Origin: Meghimatium bilineatum
Lineage: Eukaryota; Mollusca; Gastropoda; Stylommatophora; Philomycidae
Direction of reading: 5' to 3'
Assembly: GCA_034231615.1 (NCBI GenBank)
Contig: CM067298.1
Location: 67,289,591-67,353,590, forward strand
Length of the DNA: 64,000 nucleotides
A program made the translations under genes and the position numbers. Shown one piece after another: positions 35,561-46,489 of the stretch. The notes below the pieces were generated by a model. The model was not told the origin of the DNA. It saw only the letters and a program-made list of their open reading frames with translations, and ran no database searches. Within the stretch, counting starts at the first letter, position 1; every line of letters begins with the position of its first letter.

Positions 35561-35799
35561 CGTCTACTGCACCCCGATACACACAGTCGTCTTGATTCGT
35601 CTTGCCACTGAGACCATATGTGTAGGAGCGAGAGAGTGAGGCTGACGACATTGAGCAACTCTCCATCCTTTTAATCCAATTCTCATCGCGCAAGTCATGG
35701 CTTTGATCATCATCTCATCAATCATCACAAAAAAGTCCTGCGGCGATGTGCGAGTAGCAAAGTGGCAGGTGTGCATACACTGGAAGCCATTTGTCACAT

Positions 35800-35995
35800 A
35801 CCTGCACGTAGGCAGCTCTGACCTAATATGAACAGGAGACCTATTGGACGCCCTCGTAAAAGGTGGATAGATAGTGTATTAGAAACACTCGGAAATGTAA
35901 CAGCAGAAGAGGCAAATAGAAGGGAAAAAGACCGTATACTCACTCTCCCCTCAACACCGAAAGCTACATGAGGACAGAAAGAAGAAGACAAATGT
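35800..35995 (+). pseudogene. LINE reverse-transcriptase tail
   Basis: The plus strand reads GRPRKRWIDSVLETLGNVTA, then EEANRREKDRILTLPST, the classic end of a LINE protein, followed by a stop and GAAAGAAGAAG. It is 5' truncated; a few more diverged residues can be followed upstream to about 35730. Confidence 0.8.
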
Positions 35996-36697
35996 TTTCA
36001 TGTTTTTCTACTTGTTCATCACATTTATTTTTTCATGCCATGCTCATCTTCGCTTTCGATGGAGGAACGTCAGCATCAGTTAGTTAGTCGTTGGATCATC
36101 ATTACTGCAAACTGAACAATTCATTGTTTATCGTGTTCCTTATGTGGTCTACAACTTAAATTGCATCTCCAAGTACCTTTTTCACTTTAATGATATCGGA
36201 ATTAGTTATTAGATTATCATATGACACTCTAGACACATCATATGTACTTGATCTCATATCCAGTTTGTCTATTAACATATGGTAGCTCACTGCTACGTTT
36301 CTGTATTGAGTGATAACTATTATTTACTTTCCTATATGCCGCTAGTTTCTATAGTGCGTTCATCAATAGTTCAATACCGATATTGTCTATTATCTCCGTA
36401 ATTACTAAGCGTACGGGTTTCATATTTTGCATTAATGGATTATTACAGAACCACGTTAAAAATGTATGATTAGTTATTATCTAGACTGAGCGGGTTTATT
36501 GTTGCAGTCGCTACGATTGTCGTTTTTAAGATGATAATCTTGTTTGTTGATAGCCATAAAAGTAGATGGCTTTACAGTACAAATTTACCATATTTCCTGT
36601 CAATGAGGGGAAATGCGTATTATTTAATATCGTTTTTTCCCCTCTAACTCTTCAGTGGCCGTTAGAAGGTAGTACTGCTAGTAGAACATAATTGAAA

Positions 36698-37392
36698 ATA
36701 ATACTCACGTGGAAGACAGGTAAAGGAGTTCTACTGGATGACGACTCACACACTATCACTGTCGGATGCCTACATGAATTAATATGGTATACACAACAAA
36801 ACACAGAATATAATCATACAAATGACAATTTGGCTGATCACTTCAACGGCGATTGTCACCGTGGTGTCCTTGACATCCATGTAACTGCCATCAGATCCTG
36901 CACCACCAATGATAGATCTAGGTACGCCCTAGAAAATCATCTTTTTTTTTTAGTTGGGTACCATCAAGCTATTTGGACTCAATTCTGACCACTCTTTTGC
37001 TTAGTTCTCAGTCGTATTGGTCTTTGTCTTTATTCATTTTTTGCTACCATTTACGTCATCGTTTTGTTCCTCTCGTTCCACCTATAGTATCGTCTTTGTG
37101 TACTTCCTGTTCGTATCCTTCTGGTATCTCACTACCACATTTCAATCGGACACGCTTGTTTGTGGTGTATTCATATCTACTTGTGGTATTTTTATGTTGG
37201 TATGTTATGTGCGTATCTTAAAAAGGCCTATTGGTCCGAAACGTCGATTATGTCCTGTGTATTGTCATTTGTATGATTATATTCTGTGTTTTGTTGTGTA
37301 TACCATATTAATTCATGTAGACATCCGCCAGTGATAGTGTGTCAGTCGTCATCCAGTAGAACTCCATTACCTGTCTTCCACGTGAGTATTAT
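36698..37392 (+). mobile_element. Penelope-like element relic with inverted ends
   Basis: The first about 130 bp (36698-36828) are an inverted copy of 37255-37392; both carry ACTCACGTGGAAGACAGGTA. Between them, 36829-36985 reads LADHFNGDCHRGVLDIHVTA, then RYALENHLFFLVG, which resembles the C-terminal half of the GIY-YIG endonuclease of Penelope-like elements. At 37214-37245 lies AAAAAGGCC, a loop and GGTCCGAAACGTC, the layout of a hammerhead ribozyme around stem II, a known feature of these elements' terminal repeats. Most of the protein, including the reverse transcriptase, is missing. The endonuclease call rests on a short match. Confidence 0.6.
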
Positions 37393-38560
37393 TGGCTGTT
37401 AGGCAAAGTAGAAATATACTGGCTAATTAAAAGCACTATAAAATAAGAAACCGTCATCAGTGATGGAATTATCAATCAATAAAGTGCCATGCAAGTGGGT
37501 AGGCGATCATGTTTCTCAGACAAGAAGTTATGTTTTTGTGTGAATGTGAGAGTTTGACATAAGGTGGGAAGAACGATACATGTTGTTAAACAAAAATATT
37601 GCCGACGAGTGTTATGAATTCATTACACATAACATAAAACAAAAACAAATGTCAATGTATGAAACAAAAGACAACATCGCTCCTTAGTCAACAAAAGCAA
37701 TTTGATAAGGCTTGATTCCATTTCCAAGACGGGCCTTAATAAATATCAATTAATTAATCAATCAATCAATCAATCAAGTGCCATGCAGAATGATGTAATT
37801 AAATGCCATGCCGAATGATGTAGGCGATCATGTTTCTTCATGATTCAGTGTTTCTTGTGTTGTCAATAAGCTCGGTTGGTGAACGTTTACCGTTCTACAA
37901 TACCAGTTCACCTAGCAACTTTTCTCTTTGTCGTTCCCTGTCTCTTCTCCCTTTGATCTTTCCAGTGGTTATTATATGCTCAAGCTGTGTTCTTCTCAGT
38001 ACATGCCCTAGAAATCTTGACTGTCTGTTCTTAATGTTTGATATGATTTATCTTTTCACACCATCATCAATGAGAGCTTCTGCATTGGTTTGCTTAGCTG
38101 TCCATGGTATTTTCATCATTTTTCTCAGAAACCACATCTCTGTAGCCTCCAGTTCGTTTTGAATTTTCTAAATTTATAGTCCATGCTTCACATCCATAAA
38201 AATGAATTGGTGCGATATAACATCTCAATACTCGAATTCGGATCAGCATTGATAGCGTTTCATTGCACAAAATGGTTCTCATTTTTTGGAATGCTGATTT
38301 GGCTTGTGCTGTTCGGCTCTTTATCTCACCTTTTGATGTTAACAGGGTGTCAAGATACTTCACCTTTTCAACTTGTGTTAATTTTGTGTCATTAATCCTT
38401 ACGTTGCATGTTTTTGGTGCATGTCTCTTCGAGACAACCATTATTTCAGTCTGTTTTCTTGTTTAAAATGAGGCCTTTGTTTTCACATTTAATCACTACT
38501 TTATCCAACGGGCTTGTAATTTGTGTTCGCTTTCTGCGATCAGTACTGTGTCGTCAGCAT

Positions 38561-38719
38561 TAGTAGCATATCCTATTCAGGGCTTGGCTATCAACCCATA
38601 ATTTGTTGGCTGTAATGATTTTCTAGGCAATATAAATACGTTCAGTAGTTTTCCAATGCTTTATGAACGGTCCGGATGCACAATTGCATGTGGCGGGGAT
38701 CGAACAATGGGGATGCTGA
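38561..38719 (-). mobile_element. SINE1 copy inserted in the YADD box of LINE-C
   Basis: It is flanked by the 9-bp CGTCAGCAT at 38552-38560 and 38720-38728. It shares the body and the GGATATGCTACTAA 3' end with the copy at 15716-15908, but the tRNA-like head is cut just before the A box; GTTCGATCC (B box) remains. Removing the insert restores the RYADD codons of the host LINE. Confidence 0.88.
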
Positions 38720-38927
38720 CGTCAGCATATCTCAAGTAATTTTATTGCATCCTCCTACTGTTATTCCTGGAATATCGTCTATATTTCGCATAATGTATTC
38801 TGTATACAGGGAAAAAATATTCAATGACATTACACAACCTTGCCTTAAATCCATTTCTATCTTTTGAAATATTCCTATAGTGTTGTTAACTCTCATCGCA
38901 ACCATTTGTTTCCAATACATATTTCTT

Positions 38928-39226
38928 CAGAAACTCAGATATTATAAACACACTTAATATTCCAGAGTGTTGGTTACTAAACACAATAATAAAAAGAAAA
39001 CTACGCCTGTTTGGTCGTATAAAGAGACAGTTATGAAAGACAAATAATGGAGGGAAGAGTACCTGGGTAGAGGAGAAGGAGCAGACCAAGAAGACGATGG
39101 ACTGACAACATTAAAGATAACATGAATACATCGCTAGAAAATGCAAGCCACATCGCCCAAGACAGAGAGAGGTTCAGATAGTTCATTGGGAAGACAACGT
39201 TCCGGAAGGAATACGTCACATGACAC
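38928..39226 (+). mobile_element. LINE-D tail inserted in LINE-C
   Basis: It is flanked by the 11-bp ACATATTTCTT at 38917-38927 and 39227-39237. It reads RRSRPRRRWTDNIKDNMNTS, then LENASHIAQDRERFR, the C-terminal end of a LINE protein, and has a short 3' UTR ending GGAATACGTCACATGAC. It is 5' truncated. Confidence 0.85.
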
Positions 39227-39868
39227 ACATATTTCTTATTATTCTTAGATCTTTTCCATCAACGTTAAAGATTTTTTAGCAGTTTTATAATATCTGAATG
39301 TTTCACCTTGCAAATGCTTTGCTTTAATCTATGAAGCACAGATATAGGTCTTGTTGTACTTCTATGGCCCTCTCCATTAATGTTCTTACTATATACATAG
39401 CATCTCTGGCGCTTTTTCCTTCTACGAATCACCATTGTTCTTCCACTATCTCTGATTTTTTTTCCCTCTTATACGCTTCATTATTATGCGCAGTAGAATC
39501 TTGGTCGTTTGACTCATAAGACTTATTGTTCTGTGATCTTCGCAATCTACTGCACTGATTTCTTTGGTAGGGCTATGGAAATTAATTGTAGCAAATAAGA
39601 TGTAATATAGCCACAGTTGTAATGTAATTTAACATTTTGGTAATAACTAGTCTCCCAAAGCTTCTAACTCTTCCTTTGTAATATTATCACCGGACCCGAT
39701 GATTTGTTGTTTTTCAAGTTGGAATTATATTTCGGTGGAATGCAACTTTTCTGCGTTTAGTTCGCATCAAAACGATCAATCTCGGCACGGGAACCGTACG
39801 GAAGTCACTTTTTTCATGAGTGCGAAATATGCGAGCATATTATAAAAGAGATATTATATTTTAAAATA

Positions 39869-40545
39869 GTGGCTAAGCTACAGATTACTCAAAGTTGTAT
39901 CTCATATTCCATATGTTTTTATTGTGGTGTCATTTTCATTTTAAAATCTACGGATAATCGAGATTACCAAGCTGAGATGACTGATCATATATTTAGAGAT
40001 TGGATAGAAAAGACTGTACTTCCATCATTAGATAGGTCCTCCTATCTGGTTATGGACAACACTTCCTACCATAATGTTGTTCCATGTGAAAATAAGATCC
40101 CTACATCTTCATCTACAAATGGAAAGATAAAAATATGACTTATGAAAGAACATTCTCCATTTACTGAAATGCACTTGAAACCGGAGTTACTATTGTTGGT
40201 AAAGAATGCACACAGAGTAAAGATTTTCCACATCGATACAATTATACAGGAGCATGTACATAGATGTTTAAGATCACCACCGTGCCATTCACATTTAAAT
40301 AAAATAGAATTTGTTTGGGCTAAATTAAGGGAGAAGTGGCAAAGAAACATAAGAACTTCGAACGTAATGATGTTCAGAAAATTGTATATACTAAACTGTC
40401 CGTTGCTGACAAAGAATTATCGATAAAATATGAAGACCATATATTGAAAGTGGTAGAAGAATATTGGCAGAAAGATGGGTTACGCTTCATTCAACCAACT
40501 TCGATTATCGATCTTTATGATTCATCGGATTTAGAAAAATAATAA
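39869..40545 (+). pseudogene. DDE transposase relic (Tc1/mariner-type)
   Basis: Three overlapping frames cover one decayed transposase. 39869-40138 holds FRDWIEKTVLPSLDRSSYLV and MDNTSYH (second catalytic D). 40142-40426 holds LLLLVKNAHRVKIFHIDTII, then LRSPPCHSHLNKIEFVWAKL, where E of the third catalytic position is kept but the preceding D of the usual DLNPIE motif is H. 40336-40542 gives the C-terminal helix (KIVYTKLSVADKELSIKYED). A stop near 40136 and a frame change near 40370 inactivate it. The first catalytic D and the DNA-binding part are not recognisable upstream. Family assignment is from the motif order only. Confidence 0.78.
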
Positions 40546-40599
40546 TAACTCGAAACTTGGCCAGGGGAAGACCAAGAAGAAGAAGAAGTATTTCGAAAA

Positions 40600-41200
40600 T
40601 ATCTAAATAATAGTGAACAAATATGAAAACAACACAGTTGAAGTGACACATCTATCTTTGTACAAACATGTGAAATATATAATATATACCTTTGCTGAAT
40701 AACAGAACCATCTTGACTATCGTTAAACGTAGTAAGCTTGTGTCATTTTGCCATTCGATGAGAAATGAATTTCTAAAGCAATCATGCAGAGCAAAGTAGA
40801 AGGTTTTAAGGAGAAGATCAGGCCAACAAGAGGTCTGTTCTGATAATATTAAAGGCTGGACATTTTTGAATTTCTCCACATTTTAACACGAATTTAGAAA
40901 ATGTGTGTTTCGATTATTTCGGAATGCCACCACTAGTACTTAGAATGTTCACATTAGGAACATGATGATGATGAGTATATTATGTACAATGTATGTTAAC
41001 GTTTATTTTGAATTAACAAGAATGTAAATAATACTACAATTTCATAAACGTTTAACTGTATATATCGCTGCATACAATCTTAACACAACGAAATACAAAT
41101 ATTACACTCGAAATACTTCATTTTTACACATGTAACAACCCATATGAACGATACGCTTATACCAACAATTACGTTAAAATGTCTTTTCCACAAAAAATCA
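40600..41200. other. No gene seen
   Basis: AT-rich DNA following the transposase relic. I saw no clear terminal inverted repeats and no coding domain. Confidence 0.45.
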
Positions 41201-41204
41201 AATT

Positions 41205-41390
41205 ATTGCTGTCTTAAAAATAACATTCGTAGCGACTGTTGCGATAAATCCGTTCAGTCTAAATAATAATTAATCATAAATTTTCAACGTGATTATGAAA
41301 TAATCCACTCACGCAAAATATGAATCCCATAAACTTAGTAATTACTGAGATAATAAACAATATCGGTGTTCAACTATTTATAAACGCAAT
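41205..41390 (+). repeat. Third copy of the arm segment at 15020-15360
   Basis: Same orientation as 15020-15360 and opposite to 36330-36545 (shared block CATTCGTAGCGACTGTTGCG). In the right arm this segment is therefore present twice in opposite directions, at the two edges of the 36.55-41.2 kb insertion block. Confidence 0.85.
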
Positions 41391-41814
41391 ATAGTATATT
41401 CAAGTGTTACTCCATTTCTTGCACTCGGGCCATAGAAAAAAAAGAGGTAAGAAACCATGCGTGATTTATACCTTGTCTACTCTGAGTACATTCAAAAAGT
41501 TATCTCTTCCGCCAAGGAATCTGTTTTCATTCATATGTGAAGTAACTCAGGAAAACAAAAATTGAGGTGAACCTAGAAATCAAGTGGCAACTCCTATTGG
41601 AAACTGACGATACCATCGGAGTTCCCGTCTATCCAGGTTTGCATGATCAAATAATTACTGGGAATTTGGAAAATCTATAAAAGTATATTGGAAAACCGAT
41701 ACACACAGATTGGACAGCAGCTGTTCGTAGTCTCCGTTTACTGTCCGATGCCTCTGTGAACTATTGGATGTATTCTGTCTGATGTCCACAGTTCGAAAAC
41801 AGAGTAGTACGTCA

Positions 41815-42583
41815 ATTTACCAATTTCAACAAAAAAAAATCATCAACAACATTACAACGTTGCCTTCTCCGGTGCACCAGTGTTTTTGAACTGTTAATGA
41901 GACCTAATTATGTTGTTGTTCGTCCATCACAAGTGATAATGGTAATTTCATACATCCACTTTATGAAATTCAGTTATGTCTGGTATTATGTCTTTTATCA
42001 GAAATTATGTCTTTGATTATGTGTTCATAGATTGCTAATAAGCCCTATTATGGAAATATCCTTGGAAAATTCGGGCATTGGATGACCTCTAGAGATGATT
42101 TTTTAATATATCCATGAATTTCTAGCTGCTTTTGAGCTGTTGCTCAACAAGATGATATGACATTTTGATTGTAGAGCGCCATGTAGCTCTATTTTGTGCA
42201 AGTTCTAGTGTTTTTTAAACCTTAGTGTAGACAACTGCTTAGGTGATGGTCCTAAATGTGTTCACTTTTTAGAAAAATGCACATTTGGGTCTGTAAATGG
42301 ATCAGATTTATAAATTTACTTGTTTTGAGTATTTTAAATTCAGCACAAATAATTTCTACTTTTAAAACAAAGTGGAGAGTTTGTTAATGATTGCTGGTAT
42401 ATTTTCAATATGTCGTATTTTCTATTGATATGAATAAAACTCATAACCCGTCAGAGTTGTAGGGGTGTCACATTGAAATATTTATTGAAAAATTATCTCC
42501 TCTAATCTCTATCGTCTATTATCCTGATATCTTTGGAAACTTCACATCCTGTCCAGTTCTTGAAATTATCCAGTCATCTCTTC
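41815..42583 (-). repeat. Right arm of giant palindrome, outer part
   Basis: The inverted counterpart of 13958-15005, including the TCAAGAACTGGACAGGATG and CATTTGGGTCTGTAAATGGA blocks. It lacks the 14337-14570 insertion. Homology stops abruptly near 42583. Confidence 0.9.
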
Positions 42584-42589
42584 TTTTCC

Positions 42590-42850
42590 ACCTCGTTTTC
42601 TTCCTCCTACACCATACCTCAATTGTCACTGAGGATTATTGCATCATGTGCCCGTACCACCAACGTTTTATGACTGCTAATGGTGGTTTTTGTTCAACGG
42701 ATAATACATTAATTCGATCATCCACAAACATTTGTCCTTATTTTTTCTGTATCAGATACCCAATACATTTGTTTTCAAACATACAGATTCTTATAGCTAA
42801 GTCTGCAGTAGGAATCCATGTCTGACAGCCATATAGAACTAATATATGTT
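42590..42850 (-). pseudogene. LINE reverse-transcriptase C-terminal fragment
   Basis: The minus strand reads VLYGCQTWIPTADLAIRICM, then a decayed continuation with WWYGHMM. This is the thumb-to-tail region of a LINE reverse transcriptase. There are multiple stops. Confidence 0.6.
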
Positions 42851-42874
42851 GCGCTATATATAGTATTTATTCCT

Positions 42875-45145
42875 TAGGTGCAATATCGGCTGGCGGAGAC
42901 GATCATGGTTCTCCACGGCTCTCTATCTCCTGTATTATATATCAAGATCGTTGTTGTTTCTCTGCCGTGGCAGGTTGTTAAACTGTCTAATATTTTCTAA
43001 CGTTGTCACCCTTGGTCTCTGTTACTTTCAATCTTGCCTGTTGTGATTATGTTCTCCAAACATCCCTGTCTCATAACAATTCTTGAGACCAACGGAAATT
43101 GAACGAGTCCGCTCTGACGGCACCAAATCATCTGGAAGCAAAAGTAAACGGGTTTTTTCGTGCTTGACTAACCGCACCTCCAAAAAAGATGCGATTTTGT
43201 CAAGACATTCTATCTGTGTACTCAAGTCACTTAGAACGGACCAATCGAGACAAGGACTATTACAACAACAACAACAACGAAAATCCCGTACAAGTATTGA
43301 AGTATCCTTAGTAATAACAAACATATAACATCCGTATTAGTTATACTAATACTACAACTAATATGGGTGTTATTAGTTATATGTTTGTTGTTACTGAGGA
43401 CACTTCAATACTTGAACGGGATGGTCGTTGTTGTTATAATAGTCCTTGTCTCGATGGGTCCGTTCTAAGTGACTTGAGTACACAGTTTGAATGTCGTGAC
43501 AAAATCGCATCTTTTTTTTTGGAGGTCCGGTTAGTCAAACACCGAAAAAACCGTTTACTCTTGTTGCCAAAAGATTTGGAGCCGTCAAAACAGACTGGTT
43601 CAATTCCCCTTGGTCTCAAGAATTTTTAATTTATCCTCTCGCTTCCTCCTTGAATTTACCTGTCTCATAACGTAGCGAAAATATGAAGATCGTCTTTTTC
43701 TTATATTATTGATTAAGGTCCGCTTCGCCTTTGATTCTTTCAACACCTCCACATTAGTTTTCCTGGCAGTCCATGGTATTCTCAATATTCTTCTATAGAA
43801 CCACATTTCTACTACCTCTAATTTCCCACTTTCCTGTTTGTTTATTGTTCAAGACTCGCATCAATATGTTAGTATAAGAGTTATATAGCACTGCCGAATT
43901 TTCTTCCTCACCCCTAATGGCAAGGTCATATTACACAATCTATTTTTACATTTTGTGAATTTTGCTTTTGCCTGCCCTGTTCTGCTTCTTATTTCTGTTG
44001 AACTACTTTAATCTGTTGTAATCGTTATACCTAAATATTTCAATTGGTGGACCTGTTTTAATAATATATCGCATTCAATTTGATCTTGCAAGGTGTGTTA
44101 TTTTGTTTCTTTGAAATAACCATTACTTCTGTTTTCTTGATATTTAGGAAGAGTCCTTTCTCTTTACTGTCTTTGACTACTAAATTAATTCTTGAATGTC
44201 TTCCTCACTTTTATAATCAGAACAGTGTCATCCGCATAACTCAAATTATTTATTTTATGTCATCCCACTGATATTCCTTGGAAATCAACTATTGCACGAA
44301 TTATGTTTCATTGTATAAAGAGAACATGCCTGGTGAAAGTGCACAGCTTTGTCCTTGCTTTATTTGTTGAAAAGGGCCAAATTGATTTTCTACTCTTATT
44401 ACTACTGTTTGTTGCCAGTACATGTTCGTGATGATTCTTAAATCTTTATTATCAATGTTCAAATTCTCTAGTATGCTATAACTTAATTATGTTTACATTT
44501 ATCAAATGCTTTTGTTTTATATATAAAACAGATATATAGATCTGTTTTACCTCTATATACCTCTCTATTATTGTTCTCAAAATATATATAGCATTGTTGG
44601 TACATTTGCCTTTTACGAAACCACAATATTCTGGACTTATTTCTGTTTTTATTTTGTTTCTCACTCTCTTCATGATGTTTCTGAGAAGTACTTTATTTAT
44701 TTGGCTCATGATGATGAGTGTACGTGGTTCTTTACATTCGGTGGTCCCTGGTTTCTTTGGTATGGCTATCAAACTGGATCTCATCAAGTCATCGGGTATG
44801 TGTCCACTAGTATATATGGCATTCCGTAATTTTGTGATTATTTCAACTCCAAAGTCACCTAATGATAATAATTACTCTAATGTGACATTGTCTGTTCCTG
44901 GGGCGTTGCCTTATTTCATGTGCCTAAAGGCTTCCCTTACTTCTGCAAATATTGACGGACTCTCGTCGCTATCCTGTATGTTTATCTCGGGTCTATTGTC
45001 ATCCTAAAGTTCTTTCATATATTCCGACCATCTCTGTACTATGTGATATTCTCCCATTAATACCTGCTCTGTCTTAGATTTTAGAGATCCTGTAACTGTT
45101 TGCGTTCTTTTCGCTGTTATCACATCAATTTGTTTGTGTAGTAAT
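42875..45145 (-). pseudogene. LINE-B (RTE-like), longest copy, interrupted by SINE-P dimer
   Basis: Minus-strand pieces include IAIPKKPGTTECKEPRTLII and KTEISPEYCGFVKGKCTNNA (fingers region, 44476-44787), the LYNE-type and YADD-adjacent segments in decayed form, KYLGITIT-like text near 44030, RRILRIPWTARKTNVEVLKE (43600-43806) and the tail down to 42875. It aligns over its 3' half with 58195-58965. A palindromic SINE-P dimer (43078-43658) splits it at a 13-bp target-site duplication. Confidence 0.85.
43078..43658. mobile_element. Palindromic SINE-P dimer, 581 bp
   Basis: Two SINE-P copies face away from each other's tails: 43078-43330 (minus) and 43365-43658 (plus), separated by about 35 bp. 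The arms match closely over about 250 bp (shared blocks GTGACTTGAGTACACAG, CTCGATTGGTCC or its variant, AAAATCGCATCTTTTTTGGA). The plus copy has a B-box GGTTCAATTCC at 43598-43608 and ends TTAATTTATCCTCTCGCTTC. The whole dimer is flanked by CCTGTCTCATAAC at 43065-43077 and 43659-43671, so it entered LINE-B as one unit. Open frames inside it are by-products. Confidence 0.87.
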
Positions 45146-46480
45146 GTTGTGATATAGAGTTATTACACATAATCGTACACTCAATTAGTATATTTTACAG
45201 TATATACTGTTAATGTTGTGTATGATCAGGAAAAGAGTGCCCTTTTAAAAAAATATTTAACGTGAAACAGTATTGTTACAGGACATTTCCTACATATTAA
45301 TAAGGTAAATGTTTCAATGTCACTGTATGAATGTGGCGGAGGTGAAATAATAGGTAGGTATATTGTTGAAACTGGTTTCCGCGAAAACTGTCACATATAT
45401 GTATCATAAAATGTCATTCAACAGTAAAATTATCTATCATTACATTCTTCGGTTATTGCAAAGACATACATAGAGGAATGCATCGATGTAAGAAAGAAAA
45501 CAATAATTGTATAGTCTTGTATTTTAAAGTCATGGTGTCATATAACATATTAGATCATATGCAATTACATGATATTATTGCGAACATAGCTATTAGATAT
45601 TAAATGTAATTTGACGACACTCGTTTCAAAACTCATACAGTACTAGAACGATCAAAGAAAAGAAACAGAAGACATTCAATGCAATAAGGAGTTATTTATC
45701 AAAATTATTAATTTAAGTACAACAAAAATGATAGCATCATTTATATGAATAATGCGTATGACGAATTGTGAAACTGAGTTATTAAAATCTGTCTTACACT
45801 GATGGCGGTTGGACAAATGAAGTATCTCATCTGACGTAGAGTATTTTAAACGGCATCATACAATTTCACAAATGGAACCCCCCCCCACCACTAAACAATA
45901 ATACACAGTATTCAAGTATTTATTATGGATTTATAAAATTACGTAAGCAGTTCTTTAATGAGAAGAATCTAGGAAAGTATAGAATTCAAGAAACTAAGAA
46001 AGGTTGTCTGGAAACAGAATAATTAGTCCTTGAGACATATTGAGTGTGACAATTGCAGTTGGTTCACATTATAGTGTCGGTTTTTCTAAATTTCTTGACG
46101 CAAAGATTTTTTAATATCACGTAGAGAAGTCTAGAGATTTATTTTTTAAAGATTTAAATCTAGAGTTTTATATTTCACAGAAATACTTCAGTATATCAGA
46201 ACTTAGAATGCAAAGTTAAAATCGTGATTGAAGGGACAAATGACGAGTAAAGAGTTGTTCTCAATAGTAAAGTAGATCTTCAAGATATTCCTTATCGCCT
46301 TCTTCTGTTCTTCTGCGTTCGCTCTCTTATAACACATCAAATCGTGTGATTTCCGCCGAGGAGCGTGAAGTACATTGTACTGCAAGTTCCACAGTTGAAC
46401 TGTGTTATTTGCGTCTCGGTTGCCAGGAGATCCGAGGCCCATCACATCTGTATTCTTCATACTTTTAATTCGGGTTTTAT
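45146..46480. other. No gene seen
   Basis: AT-rich, with one C tract at 45888-45896. An 85-codon minus-strand ORF (46203-46460) has no recognisable feature. Confidence 0.45.
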
Positions 46481-46489
46481 GCTTCCCTA

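Larger units (their letters stand above)
29046..36550 (-). repeat. Right arm of giant imperfect palindrome, inner part
   Basis: The inverted counterpart of 15020-23930. The arm has its own insertions (29447-29755, 30105-30275, 31222-31482 and a block at about 34660-36100), each absent from the left arm. The outermost piece continues at 41815-42583, separated by about 5 kb of mobile-element insertions. Confidence 0.9.
37790..39560 (-). pseudogene. LINE-C (RTE-like), interrupted twice
   Basis: Minus-strand pieces in order are FVEGKSARDAIYIVRTLMER and LYLCFID (39300-39500), DLRQGCVMSLNIFSLYTEYI (38732-38900), RYADDTVLIAESE at the SINE1 junction, KYLDTLLTSKGEIKSRTAQA and FYGCEAWTIN (38094-38441), then a decayed tail to about 37790. 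It is related to LINE-B. Two nested insertions with clear target-site duplications split it: SINE1 at 38561-38719 and a LINE-D tail at 38928-39226. Stops and frameshifts also occur. Confidence 0.85.

Noticed and set aside
13958..42583. The giant palindrome as a pure assembly artefact
   Set aside because: The arms differ by several percent to about 15 percent and carry distinct insertions with target-site duplications, so they are not the same DNA read twice. A mis-join at the spacer is still possible and should be checked.
43028..43629. Two similar short proteins on opposite strands
   Set aside because: They are translations of the two halves of the palindromic SINE-P dimer. The same reading appears at 26969-27226 in another SINE-P copy.
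44594..45007. A 137-codon plus-strand ORF
   Set aside because: It is the antisense of the LINE-B reverse-transcriptase region on the minus strand.
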